This document shows positions 9,094-17,094 of a stretch of 64,000 bases of DNA, one piece after another (position 1 is the stretch's first letter; each line of letters begins with the position of its first letter). Source of the DNA: Malikia sp. (GTDB taxonomy: Bacteria > Pseudomonadota > Gammaproteobacteria > Burkholderiales > Burkholderiaceae_C); contig NZ_JAQTZS010000013.1 of the NCBI RefSeq assembly GCF_028687635.1, positions 1-64,000 on the forward strand, given 5' to 3'. The notes beneath the pieces were generated by a model. The model saw only the letters and a list, made by a program, of their open reading frames with translations, made no database searches and was not told the DNA's origin. The position numbers were made by a program, and so were the translations under genes.

Positions 9094-9972
9094 CTAGCCA
9101 GGCACGAGCTCGCGCAAGGCCTGCGCCAGCAGTGGCGCCATCGCCACCACATTGCTGGCATGCGGGATGCAGTCGGTGCTCCAGACCGCGCCGACGCCGG
9201 CCTCATGCAGCGCCTGCTCGGCCCCCTCGGCGAACAGCGCATGCGTGACCGCGACATCGACCGAGACCGCGCCCGCCGCCAGCGCCAGCCGCGCGGCCTG
9301 CGCCACCGTGTGGCCGGTGCTGGCCATGTCGTCGAGGATCACGACCGAGCAGCCGCGCAGCTCGACCTTGGGCAGCACGATCTCGACCGCTCGGTCACCA
9401 TGGCGCACCTTGCGGCAGACCGCGCTGTCATGACCGATGCGCAGCGCCGCCTGGCTGATCCACTGGGCTGACTCCTCGTCGGGTCCCAGCAGCAGCGCGC
9501 CCGGGCGCTCGCGCGCGATCCAATCGGCCAGCGCCGGGGCGCCGCTGATCCAGATCGGGTCGGGGATTGGGATCGCCTCGCCCAGGGTCGCGATGCGGTG
9601 CAGGTGCGGGTCGACCGTGATCACGGCGTCAAACAGCTCGGCCAGGAAGCCGCCGATGACGCGCTGGCTGACCACCTCGCCGGGCGAGAAGGCCATGTCC
9701 TGGCGCATATAGGCCAGATAGGGCGTGACCAGCGTCAGGTGGCGCGCGCCAAGCTCGCGCGCGCTGCGCGCGACCAGCAGCAGCTCGACCAGCTTCTCGT
9801 TGGGCTGCTGCAGGCCGCGCAGCAGCACGACGCGCTCGGGCAGCCGCGGTGGCAGCCTGAGCTTGAGCTCGCCGTCGGGGAAGCGATGCCGCGCGACGGC
9901 GACCGGGGTCAGGCCGGACTCGGCGGCCAGGCGCGAGGCCATCACGGCCTCGTCATCAAAATACAACAGCAT
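9094..9972 (-). CDS. Ribose-phosphate pyrophosphokinase-like protein
   Basis: The protein has 292 aa, slightly shorter than housekeeping Prs (about 310-320). It shows RFPDGELKLRLP, LTLVTPYLAYMRQDMAFSPGEVVSQRVIGGFL, the PRPP-synthase catalytic VDPHLHRI, and the PRTase loop VVILDDMASTGHTVAQAA. These support synthesis of PRPP from ribose 5-phosphate and ATP, or a related reaction. It overlaps the upstream phosphorylase gene by one base (TGATG), so the two are translationally coupled. It is probably a specialised paralogue rather than the essential Prs. Confidence 0.85.
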   Translation of the reverse strand: MLLYFDDEAVMASRLAAESGLTPVAVARHRFPDGELKLRLPPRLPERVVLLRGLQQPNEKLVELLLVARSARELGARHLTLVTPYLAYMRQDMAFSPGEVVSQRVIGGFLAELFDAVITVDPHLHRIATLGEAIPIPDPIWISGAPALADWIARERPGALLLGPDEESAQWISQAALRIGHDSAVCRKVRHGDRAVEIVLPKVELRGCSVVILDDMASTGHTVAQAARLALAAGAVSVDVAVTHALFAEGAEQALHEAGVGAVWSTDCIPHASNVVAMAPLLAQALRELVPG

Positions 9973-11570
9973 CAGAATTCCACGAAAACATGAGGCAGCT
10001 CGCCCGGCTGGCCGAGCTGGTAGCCGCTGGATTTGTCACTGGCCTGGCGCGCGAAGTCGAGGTCGGACTGGAAGCCGGCGTGCACGCGATAAAGCAGATC
10101 GCCCGGCTGCACCGGATCGCCGAGCTTGCGCGCCAGATCGACCCCGGCGGCGCTCACCTTGGGCGCGCCAGCCAGCCGCGCGATGCGCGCGATCTGCAGA
10201 TTATCGATGCCCGTGACCACGCCGACCTGGGTCGCGCGGACCTCGAAGCTCAAGGCGCCGAGCCGGGGCCGCTCGTGCTCGAACGGCCTGGCGCCCTGGG
10301 CCTCGATGATGGCGCGCATCTTCTCGAGCGCGCGGCCCGAATCGAGGATGTCGCGCGCGATCGCGAAACCGTCGCCGCCCCGGATGTCGGGATCGCATTC
10401 GAGCAGGCGGCCTGCCAGGCGCAGCGCCTTCTGGCGCAGGTCCTGCGGCGCGAGCGGGTGGTTCTCGAGCACGCGCATGACATCGCGCGCCTCCAGCACC
10501 GGCCCGATGCCGTTGCCGATCGGCTGGCGGCCATCGGTGATCACGACGTCGAGCGAAAGGTCGAGCCGGCGCGCCACGTACTCGAACAGCCGGCGCAGCT
10601 TTTGCGCCTCGGGCATCGATCGCACCTTGGCGGTGGGACCGATCGGGATGTCGAGCACCAGGTGGTTGGAGCCGGCGGCGATCTTCTTCGACAGGATCGA
10701 CGCCACCATCTGCCCCGGCGAATCGAGCGAGAGCGGGCGCTCGACCGAGATCAGCACATCGTCGGCCGGCGACAGGTCGGCGGTGCCACCCCAGGCCAGG
10801 CAGGCGCGGTGCTCGCGCACGATCTCCTGCAGCCGCTCCAGCGGCAGCTCGACATCGGCCAGCACCTCCATGGTGTCGGCGGTGCCGGCCGGCGAGGTGA
10901 TCGCGCGCGACGAGGTCTTGGGGCAGACCAGGCCATGCGCCGCGACGATCGGCACCACCAGCATCGAGGTCCGGTTGCCCGGGATGCCACCGATGCAATG
11001 CTTGTCGACCACCAGGCGCTCATGCCAGTCGATGCGGCGACCGGAGGCGATCATGGCCTCGGTCAGGAAATAGACCTCCTCGCGGTCGAGCTCGCCCCGG
11101 TTGGTCGCCACCACGAAGGCCGACAGCTCGATCTTGGAATAGCGGTGCTCGGCGATGTCGCGCACGATGGCCTGGAAGTCCTCGCGCCCGAGCCGCTCGC
11201 CGTCGATCTTGCGGTGCAGCGCCGAGATCGAGACCGGCGGCTCGGCCTGCGCGATCACCGCCGGATGACCCTTTTCGCAGCCCAGCTGGTCGAACGCATC
11301 CTGCGACAGGCCGACCTCATGACACTGCACGATGCGCGGATCGCTCGTGACGTTGAGCGTGGCCAGGATGCGGCGCCCATTGGCCCGGACCTCGACCTTG
11401 GACAGGGCCTGAAAGCCCTCGGCGCGATAGACCGCGCAGTCGCGGTTCAGGTAGGCGACGTTCTCGCGGTAGGTGTCGATCGCGACGCGGCGCAGGCGCA
11501 GCGGGGCGGTGTCCGGCCGGGTCTGGCAGGGGGTGGCTCCCTCGGCGGTGGCGGGTTCAGCGGGCTTCAT
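9972..11570 (-). CDS. Thymidine phosphorylase / AMP phosphorylase family
   Basis: The protein has 532 aa from the ATG at 11570 (GGAG 10 nt upstream); an ATG at 11597 would add nine residues. It shows the long form typical of archaeal AMP phosphorylase: an extra N-terminal domain, then [43 protein letters not shown] and [22 protein letters not shown] (phosphate/nucleoside site), and a C-terminal barrel-sandwich part ending in [17 protein letters not shown]. Bacterial members are usually annotated as thymidine phosphorylase. Archaeal members release ribose 1,5-bisphosphate from NMPs. The substrate here is open. It is followed directly by the PRPP-synthetase-like gene. Confidence 0.87.
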   Translation of the reverse strand: MKPAEPATAEGATPCQTRPDTAPLRLRRVAIDTYRENVAYLNRDCAVYRAEGFQALSKVEVRANGRRILATLNVTSDPRIVQCHEVGLSQDAFDQLGCEKGHPAVIAQAEPPVSISALHRKIDGERLGREDFQAIVRDIAEHRYSKIELSAFVVATNRGELDREEVYFLTEAMIASGRRIDWHERLVVDKHCIGGIPGNRTSMLVVPIVAAHGLVCPKTSSRAITSPAGTADTMEVLADVELPLERLQEIVREHRACLAWGGTADLSPADDVLISVERPLSLDSPGQMVASILSKKIAAGSNHLVLDIPIGPTAKVRSMPEAQKLRRLFEYVARRLDLSLDVVITDGRQPIGNGIGPVLEARDVMRVLENHPLAPQDLRQKALRLAGRLLECDPDIRGGDGFAIARDILDSGRALEKMRAIIEAQGARPFEHERPRLGALSFEVRATQVGVVTGIDNLQIARIARLAGAPKVSAAGVDLARKLGDPVQPGDLLYRVHAGFQSDLDFARQASDKSSGYQLGQPGELPHVFVEF

Positions 11571-11616
11571 GGCGGGCAATCTCCGTGCACGGGGCATGCC
11601 CGCACGATACTCCAGT

Positions 11617-12813
11617 TCAGACTGGCCGCGGCGGACCCCGATAGAGCTCGGGCAGGTCGATCAGGCGCTCGCCCAGCAATCCCATCGCGAGATCACGCCC
11701 CCAGCGCAGCGGCCCCGAGGCATGGAAGATGAGGCCGTTGCGGCGCGAGCGCTGCTGGATCCAGCCATTGCGGCGCCAACGCTGCTGCGCCAGCGCCTGC
11801 AGCAGGCCGGGCCAGTCGAGCCGGCCCGCCACGCGCCAGCGCGGCTGCTCCAGCAGACGGCCCAGCGTCCAGGCGTCTTCCAGCGCCATCGCCGCGCCCT
11901 GCGCCAGGTAGGGCCGGGTCGGGTGCGCGGCGTCACCCAGCAGCGCCACCCTGCCCCGCGCGTGCTCGCGCGGGCCGCGCATCGGCGGGCGAACATTGAG
12001 CGGCCAGAGCCGCCATTCGGCCACGGCCTGCAGCAGGCGGTCGAAGTCGCCATGCACGGCCCCCAGCGCGGCGCGCAGCCGCGATGCCTGCGCGGCGTGG
12101 TCCCAGCTCTCGGGGTCGGACGGGATCTCGCCCTCGACCACCACGATGATGTTCATCCACTCGCCGGCGCGCACCGGGTAGTTCACCGCGTGCAGCCCGG
12201 GCGCCAACCAGACGGTGACCTCGTTGCGGCGCAGGTCCGGCGGCAGATCGGCGACGGGCACCATGGCCCGATAGGCCAGGTCGCCGCTGAAGACGGGCGG
12301 GCCGTCGGCCAGCAGCTGGGCACGCACCCGGCTCCAGAGTCCGTCGCAGCCCAGCAGCGCGTCGGCCTGGTAGCGCGCGCCATCCTCGGTCTGCAGCCTG
12401 ACCCGGGCCTCGTCCTGCTCGAAACCCTGCACCCGCTGGCGCAGCCGGCAATCGACGGACCCCAGCACCTGACGCAGCAGGATCTGGTGCAGGTCGGCGC
12501 GGTGCAGGGTCGCGTAGGGCTGGCCGTAGCGCTGGCGTATCGCGGCGCCCAGCGTGAGCTGCCCCAGCAGGCCGCCCGAACGGGCGTCGCGCACACATAA
12601 GGCCTCGGGGAAGGCCGCGACCGCGCGCAACCTGGCCTCCAAGCCCCAGTCGTGCAGCACGCGCACCGCATTGGGGCCGAGCTGGATGCCGGCTCCGACC
12701 TCGGAGAAGACCTCGGCTTGCTCCAGCAGCGTGACCTTCAGCCCGGCGCGGAGTGCCACCAGCGCGGCACTGAGGCCAGCCATGCCGCCACCCGTCACCA
12801 GCAAGTCGTCCAT
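11617..12813 (-). CDS. FAD-dependent aromatic monooxygenase
   Basis: The protein has 398 aa and belongs to the group A flavin hydroxylases (salicylate/3-hydroxybenzoate hydroxylase type). FAD-binding elements are [20 protein letters not shown] near the N-terminus, [12 protein letters not shown] in the middle and [20 protein letters not shown] near residue 290. The first dinucleotide loop reads GGGMAG. It would use NAD(P)H and O2 to hydroxylate an aromatic ring; the substrate cannot be told from sequence. It ends 46 bp upstream of the phosphorylase start and begins 9 bp after the peptidase stop. Confidence 0.85.
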   Translation of the reverse strand: MDDLLVTGGGMAGLSAALVALRAGLKVTLLEQAEVFSEVGAGIQLGPNAVRVLHDWGLEARLRAVAAFPEALCVRDARSGGLLGQLTLGAAIRQRYGQPYATLHRADLHQILLRQVLGSVDCRLRQRVQGFEQDEARVRLQTEDGARYQADALLGCDGLWSRVRAQLLADGPPVFSGDLAYRAMVPVADLPPDLRRNEVTVWLAPGLHAVNYPVRAGEWMNIIVVVEGEIPSDPESWDHAAQASRLRAALGAVHGDFDRLLQAVAEWRLWPLNVRPPMRGPREHARGRVALLGDAAHPTRPYLAQGAAMALEDAWTLGRLLEQPRWRVAGRLDWPGLLQALAQQRWRRNGWIQQRSRRNGLIFHASGPLRWGRDLAMGLLGERLIDLPELYRGPPRPV

Positions 12814-12822
12814 GGCCCCCCC

Positions 12823-13824
12823 TTAACGCAGCGCCGGCACGGCACGCTGCAACAACAGCATGGCGCTCTCGCCCACGCCGGCGCCGAAGCGCTTGACCAG
12901 ACGCGAGGCCACGTTCTCGTGCTGGGTGTAGTCGACGATGTCCTCGGCCTTGACCACCTCGCGTGCGACCTGGTCCAGGCTGCCGAAGTCGTCCGCCAGG
13001 CCGAGCGCGACCGCCTTCTGGCCGCTCCAGGCCAGGCCACTGAAGAGTTCGGGCGTCTCCTTGAGTCGGTCGCCACGGCCCTGACGCACGACGGCGATGA
13101 ACTGGGCATGGATCTCGTCGAGCATCTCCTGCGCGTAGGCGCGGTGGGTCGCGTTCTGCGGGCTGAAGGGGTCGAGGAAGCCCTTGTTGGCGCCGGCGGT
13201 CAACAAGCGGCGCTCGACGCCGACCTTGTCCATCAGGCCGGTGAAGCCGAAGCCGTCCATCAGCACGCCGATGCTGCCGACGATGCTGGCCTTGTCGACA
13301 TAGATCCGGTCCGCCGCCGCCGCGATGTAATAGGCGGCCGAGGCGCAGGTCTCCTCGACCACGGCATAGACCGGCTTGTCGTGCAGCTTGCGCAGACGCT
13401 GGATCTCGTCGTTGATGAGGCCGGCCTGCACCGGGCTGCCGCCAGGCGAGTTGATCAGCAGCACGATCGCCTTGGCGCCCTCGTCCTCGAAGGCCGTGCG
13501 CAGCGAGCCCAGGATGAACTGCGCGCTGGCCTCGGTGTCATGCGAGATCTCGCCACGGATCTCGATCATGGCGGTGTGCGGCGTGGTGATCGCCGCGCCG
13601 TCCGGCATCTCGCGATAGGCCAGCCAGAGCAGCACCGACAGGAAAGCCAGCCAGAGCAGGCGCAAGCGGACCTTCCAGCGCCTGGCGGCGCGCTGCTCTT
13701 CGAGCGCGGCAAAGGCCAGCCGCTCCAGCGTCTTGCGTTCCCAGCCAGCCTCGGCGGCGGGAGCCGTGGGAGTGGGAATGGATGAAACGGGATCGCTGGC
13801 GGGGGCCTGTACGGGGTCTTGCAT
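12823..13824 (-). CDS. S49 family signal-peptide peptidase, SppA-like
   Basis: The protein has 333 aa from the ATG at 13824; a GTG 51 nt upstream is less likely. One membrane helix lies at about 52-70 (LLWLAFLSVLLWLAY), so the protease faces the periplasm. The S49 domain shows LLINSPGGSPVQAGLINDEI, VEETCASAAYYIAAAADRIYVD (nucleophile Ser in CASAAYY) and VGSIGVLMDGFGF. The catalytic lysine of the short SppA form is expected in the C-terminal half. It degrades membrane-embedded signal peptides. It is divergent from maf. Confidence 0.92.
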   Translation of the reverse strand: MQDPVQAPASDPVSSIPTPTAPAAEAGWERKTLERLAFAALEEQRAARRWKVRLRLLWLAFLSVLLWLAYREMPDGAAITTPHTAMIEIRGEISHDTEASAQFILGSLRTAFEDEGAKAIVLLINSPGGSPVQAGLINDEIQRLRKLHDKPVYAVVEETCASAAYYIAAAADRIYVDKASIVGSIGVLMDGFGFTGLMDKVGVERRLLTAGANKGFLDPFSPQNATHRAYAQEMLDEIHAQFIAVVRQGRGDRLKETPELFSGLAWSGQKAVALGLADDFGSLDQVAREVVKAEDIVDYTQHENVASRLVKRFGAGVGESAMLLLQRAVPALR

Positions 13825-14022
13825 GGGAGGAATCTGGTGTCGTCGGGCGCGGGGTCCTGCCCTGACTGCCAGCACAAGACGCCATCCCGCTCCAAGAGTG
13901 CTATTTTCACCAGCGGACGACGCCCCGTCCCGCCAACCGAGGTCGTGGTGTCGGGTAAAAACAACGCTCCAGAGGCCCGATCATGCCGGATCGAGGTGGC
14001 AAGAATCCTGACAATAGCGGTC

Positions 14023-14631
14023 ATGACGCAACAACACCCACTGTCCCACGGCGCCCGCGCGCTGGTGCTGGGCTCGACCTCGCGCTACCGCCGCGAGCTG
14101 CTGCAACGCCTGCGCCTGCCGTTCGAGGTGCTGGCCCCCGAAGTCGACGAAACCCCGCTGCCCGGCGAGGCACCGGCCGCGCTGGCGCAGCGCCTGGCGC
14201 TGGCCAAGGCGCGCGCCGTCGCCGCGCAGCGCCCCGACGCGATCGTGATCGGCAGCGACCAGGTCGCCGACCTCAACGGCGAGCCGCTCGGCAAGCCCGG
14301 CAACCACGAGCGCGCCGTCGCCCAGCTGCGCCGCATGAGCGGCCAGACCGTGCTGTTCCAGACCGCTCTGGCGGTGGTCTGCCAGGAAACTGGCTTCGAG
14401 GCCAGCGAGCTCGCCGTGGTCGAGGTCGTGTTCCGCACGCTCGACGACGCCACGATCGAGCGCTACCTGCGCGCCGAGGAGCCCTACGACTGCGCCGGCA
14501 GCGCCAAGAGCGAGGGGCTCGGCATCGCGCTGCTGGAGCGCATCGTCAACGACGACCCGACCGCGCTGATCGGCCTGCCGCTGATCCACACCGCCCGCCT
14601 GCTGCGCCAGGCCGGGCTGCAGCTGCCATGA
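14023..14631 (+). CDS. maf: Maf-family nucleotide pyrophosphatase (YceF type)
   Basis: The protein has 202 aa from the ATG at 14023; a longer open frame upstream is not supported. Maf signatures: LVLGSTSRYRRELLQRL at the N-terminus, VDETPLPGE, VIGSDQVADLNGEPLGKP, and DCAGSAKSEGLGI near residue 160. The CAGSAKSEG form is that of the YceF subgroup, which hydrolyses 7-methyl-GTP, rather than dTTP/UTPase YhdE. It overlaps the downstream methyltransferase by 4 bp. Confidence 0.92.
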   Translation: MTQQHPLSHGARALVLGSTSRYRRELLQRLRLPFEVLAPEVDETPLPGEAPAALAQRLALAKARAVAAQRPDAIVIGSDQVADLNGEPLGKPGNHERAVAQLRRMSGQTVLFQTALAVVCQETGFEASELAVVEVVFRTLDDATIERYLRAEEPYDCAGSAKSEGLGIALLERIVNDDPTALIGLPLIHTARLLRQAGLQLP

Positions 14632-15404
14632 GCGCGGCACAGCCACGCGGCAAGCTGTATCTGGTGCCGACGCCGCTGGACTTCGGCTGCGAGGTCGACG
14701 CCGGGCTCGGCGCCGCGCTGCCAGATCAGACCATTGCCATCGCCGCCGGCCTGACGCATTGGATCACCGAGAACGCCAAGAGCACGCGCGCCTTCCTGAA
14801 ACGGGTCGGCGGCTTGCGGGAACTGGCCGCGCCGCTGCAGGAGCAACGGATCACCGAGCTGCCACGTCAGGTGCACAAGAAGGGCGACCACGACGTCGGC
14901 GGCGGCTTCGACGCCAAGCCGCTGCTGGCCGCCGCGCTGCGGGGCCAGGACATCGGCCTGGTCAGCGAGGCCGGCATGCCGGCGATCGCCGACCCTGGGT
15001 CATCGGTGGTGCGCGCCGCGCACGCGCTGGGGCTGGAGGCGGTGCCGCTGGTGGGGCCGATCTCGCTGATGCTGGCGCTGGCCGCCAGCGGGCTGAACGG
15101 CCAGAACTTCGCCTTCGTCGGCTACCTGCCAGCCGACGCCACCGGCCGCGCGCAGCGCATCCGCGAGCTCGAAGCCTTGGCGCAGAAAACCGGCCAGACC
15201 CAGCTTTTCATCGAGACGCCCTACCGCAACGCGGCGCTGCTGCGAGGCCTGCTGCAGACGCTCAAGGGCACGACCCGGCTGGCGGTCTGCTGCGGCATCA
15301 CGCTGCCGCAGCAGCGCGTGCACAGCGGGCTGGTGGCGGATTGGAAGCAGCGTGCGCCCACGCTGCCGCTGGAGCTGCCGGCGGTGTTCTTGATCGGGAA
15401 GTGA
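14628..15404 (+). CDS. RsmI-like SAM methyltransferase
   Basis: The protein has 258 aa and is a tetrapyrrole-methylase-fold protein related to RsmI (16S rRNA C1402 2'-O-methylase). Seen: KLYLVPTPLDFG at the start, VSEAGMPAIADPGSSVVRAAHALGL, VPLVGPISLMLALAASGLNGQNFAFVGYLPA and LFIETPYRN. It diverges from canonical RsmI (which starts YVVATPIGNL), so it is probably a paralogue with another or overlapping target. Its start overlaps the maf stop (ATGA). Confidence 0.85.
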   Translation: MSAAQPRGKLYLVPTPLDFGCEVDAGLGAALPDQTIAIAAGLTHWITENAKSTRAFLKRVGGLRELAAPLQEQRITELPRQVHKKGDHDVGGGFDAKPLLAAALRGQDIGLVSEAGMPAIADPGSSVVRAAHALGLEAVPLVGPISLMLALAASGLNGQNFAFVGYLPADATGRAQRIRELEALAQKTGQTQLFIETPYRNAALLRGLLQTLKGTTRLAVCCGITLPQQRVHSGLVADWKQRAPTLPLELPAVFLIGK

Positions 15405-15421
15405 ACTTTTCGATCAGGTGA

Positions 15422-15502
15422 GGCCGTGCGGGGGCGGGTCCATGGCCTCATCTGTCCGTTACGCGGCCAGCAAATCGGCCATGGGCCTGCCCCCGCACGG
15501 CC
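15422..15502 (-). repeat. Stem-loop repeat with conserved 36-nt core, copy A
   Basis: Arms 15422-15447 and 15477-15502 are inverse complements at 24 of 26 positions, the two exceptions being G-T type. They enclose 29 nt. On the minus strand the apical part 15445-15480 reads GGCCGATTTGCTGGCCGCG, three variable bases, then CGGACAGATGAGGC. The same 36-nt core (33/36 identical) is at 19115-19150 on the plus strand, inside a hairpin with different but paired arms. It sits between two convergent genes. It could be a structured RNA, a REP-like element or a protein-binding site; no known family is recognised. Confidence 0.75.
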
Positions 15503-15534
15503 AAAAACTGGGTGGCCAACGTCCTTCTGCCTGC

Positions 15535-15663
15535 TCAGAGTTGCTGGTGTGAACCGTCGCAGAAGGACTGCTGCTGGCTCTCGCCACAGGCACACCAGAA
15601 GTAGCTCTTGCCCGCCTCGACCTCGACCGGGTAAGGAGCTTTTTGTGCGATGTGGGGTTGCAT
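15535..15663 (-). CDS. Short single-CDGSH iron-sulfur protein (42 aa)
   Basis: ATG 15661-15663 is preceded by GGGAG with 7-nt spacing, a strong ribosome site. The peptide begins MQPHIAQKAPYPVEVEAGKS and then shows the [2Fe-2S] motif CxCxxSxxxxxCDGSH (WCACGES, then SFCDGSH), ending QQL. The N-terminus matches bacterial two-motif CDGSH proteins of about 70-80 aa, but the chain stops right after the first motif. It is either a genuine mini form or the product of a deletion between the two motifs. Confidence 0.75.
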   Translation of the reverse strand: MQPHIAQKAPYPVEVEAGKSYFWCACGESQQQSFCDGSHQQL

Positions 15664-15693
15664 TGTGAAACTCCCGTTGTTGGACCGAATGGC

Positions 15694-16695
15694 TCAGGCA
15701 GCGAGCTGGCTGGCCTGATGCGCCTTCAGACGACGGCGCAGCTTGCGCATGTAGCCGAAGGCGGCAAAAGCCCCCAGGATGGCAGGCGGGGCGGGAACCT
15801 CTTGGTTAATTACAGTCTGGCGCACAGCCCAGTCCTCGGAGCCTGACGAAGCACTCACACCACTTTTTCCTGCGGCGGTTGCCAAATTAATTGCCGCCTG
15901 ACAATTGGCATCGTAATCTGCATCAGCAGTTGTCGAACAGCCGAACCTCGTATAGAAGAAGACATGGGTGCCTGCCGCTGGATTATAAATTCGCGGCAAA
16001 TAGACTGTCATGTCCGGACGCCCCCCTCCCGACCCCAGCAAGCCGTAATCAAGCAAGATCGCTCTATCAAAAGGATCAAGATCACCATCAGTGTCAGTGT
16101 CTTTCAAATCCAGATCAAAAGCCTTTATCGTTTGGTGACCCGCATTGGGATCGGTCAGCGTCGTGGTAGCCCAAGACTCCAGTGTCGACTGCTTGCCATC
16201 AAAGCCTGTGAGATTAGGACTATCAGAGATATAAACCTTCAATTCCGATAGGATGACATACGAAGGGTCATTATCCGGCTCATTCACATCCAGCAAAAAC
16301 TCGCGGTAGAACTTGTCACGATAAGGATCAGCCAGTCCCGGTATGTTGTAGCCACTAAGAACCGAACTCTCCTCTCTCCTCAAGCTATGAGTCCATGTCC
16401 CTGCAGATTCGTCGTATTGAAGATCACTCTGTTTCAGATCGCTATTGATACCTCTTTCAACCGGTGAATCCTGAACTCGAAGGAATGGCTGCATGACACC
16501 CGCTCCCGAACTACCCACCCAGTAATTAGGCTGCGCCGTCGTAAATACACCCGCAAAATCACCGATATATGGAAAGATTTCCGTCTTGTTCAGGCTCCCC
16601 GTCAAATCGATGAGTTGCTGAGCATGCACTGGAACGCTCGTCAGCACTGACACCAAGCCAGCCAGCGCAATGATTGATTTTTTTGTTTTCAACAT
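15694..16695 (-). CDS. PEP-CTERM-like exported surface protein
   Basis: The protein has 333 aa from the ATG at 16695 (GGGAGG just upstream). A signal peptide occupies about residues 1-26 (KKSIIALAGLVSVLTSVPVHAQ). The middle is Asp/Ser/Thr-rich with a calcium-loop-like DLDLKDTDTDGDLDPFDRA. The C-terminus is VPAPPAILGAFAAFGYMRKLRRRLK: a short Pro motif, a hydrophobic helix and an Arg/Lys cluster, which is the layout of a PEP-CTERM exosortase signal in a VPxP variant. It is probably an exopolysaccharide-associated secreted protein. Its base composition is clearly lower in GC than its neighbours. No exosortase is in the window. Confidence 0.75.
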   Translation of the reverse strand: MLKTKKSIIALAGLVSVLTSVPVHAQQLIDLTGSLNKTEIFPYIGDFAGVFTTAQPNYWVGSSGAGVMQPFLRVQDSPVERGINSDLKQSDLQYDESAGTWTHSLRREESSVLSGYNIPGLADPYRDKFYREFLLDVNEPDNDPSYVILSELKVYISDSPNLTGFDGKQSTLESWATTTLTDPNAGHQTIKAFDLDLKDTDTDGDLDPFDRAILLDYGLLGSGGGRPDMTVYLPRIYNPAAGTHVFFYTRFGCSTTADADYDANCQAAINLATAAGKSGVSASSGSEDWAVRQTVINQEVPAPPAILGAFAAFGYMRKLRRRLKAHQASQLAA

Positions 16696-17094
16696 ACCAC
16701 CTCCCAAGAAAGTTAATCAGATTCAATCCATAGCAGAAATTACCTGGCATACACACCGATCCAAGCTGCTGGGCAGCCAAGAAAACAAGCCAACCCAGCC
16801 ACACTCCACGCAACCGTGGCTGATCCTAGATGCACCACCATCAAGTGTCAATATACTCATTTAACCCAGGACATCCCGCAGGAATAGAGGACAAATATCC
16901 TATAGGCCTGCTATCTGGGGCTGGGCCAAGATGCACGAATTGCCCGCATCCATTCGGAGACTGCTTGCCAACTGCGGCCTATCATTCCCCTGAAAAGAAG
17001 CCATCAGCTCAACAGCCCGGACAAGATTCATCCAATATGAAATACGGCTTTATCGCTAAAAACAGCAAATATATCAAACGAAGGGAGGAAATCA
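16696..17094 (+). other. 399-bp AT-richer intergenic region
   Basis: This divergent intergenic region separates the PEP-CTERM-like gene (minus) and the SurA/EpsD-like gene (plus) and should hold both promoters. It is markedly richer in A+T than the rest of the window. AGGGAGGAAA, ending 4 nt before the ATG at 17095, is a strong ribosome site. No convincing sigma-54 element, operator or terminator was found, and the short frames inside it have no coding signs. Confidence 0.5.

Noticed and set aside
9035-9097. Short plus-strand frame MIELVEAATALGWLAPAGVG between chemoreceptor and Prs-like gene
   Set aside because: 20 residues, no convincing ribosome site, no family; at most a remnant. I see nothing else in 8868-9093.
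15422-15502. Copy A of the stem-loop as an integron attC site
   Set aside because: It contains CGTTACG but lacks the paired RYYYAAC/GTTRRRY core sites, and those bases are not conserved in copy B.
16900-16960. Possible sigma-54 promoter (GCACGAATTGC) upstream of the SurA/EpsD-like gene
   Set aside because: Spacing between the GG/GC elements is wrong and the -24 GG is absent.
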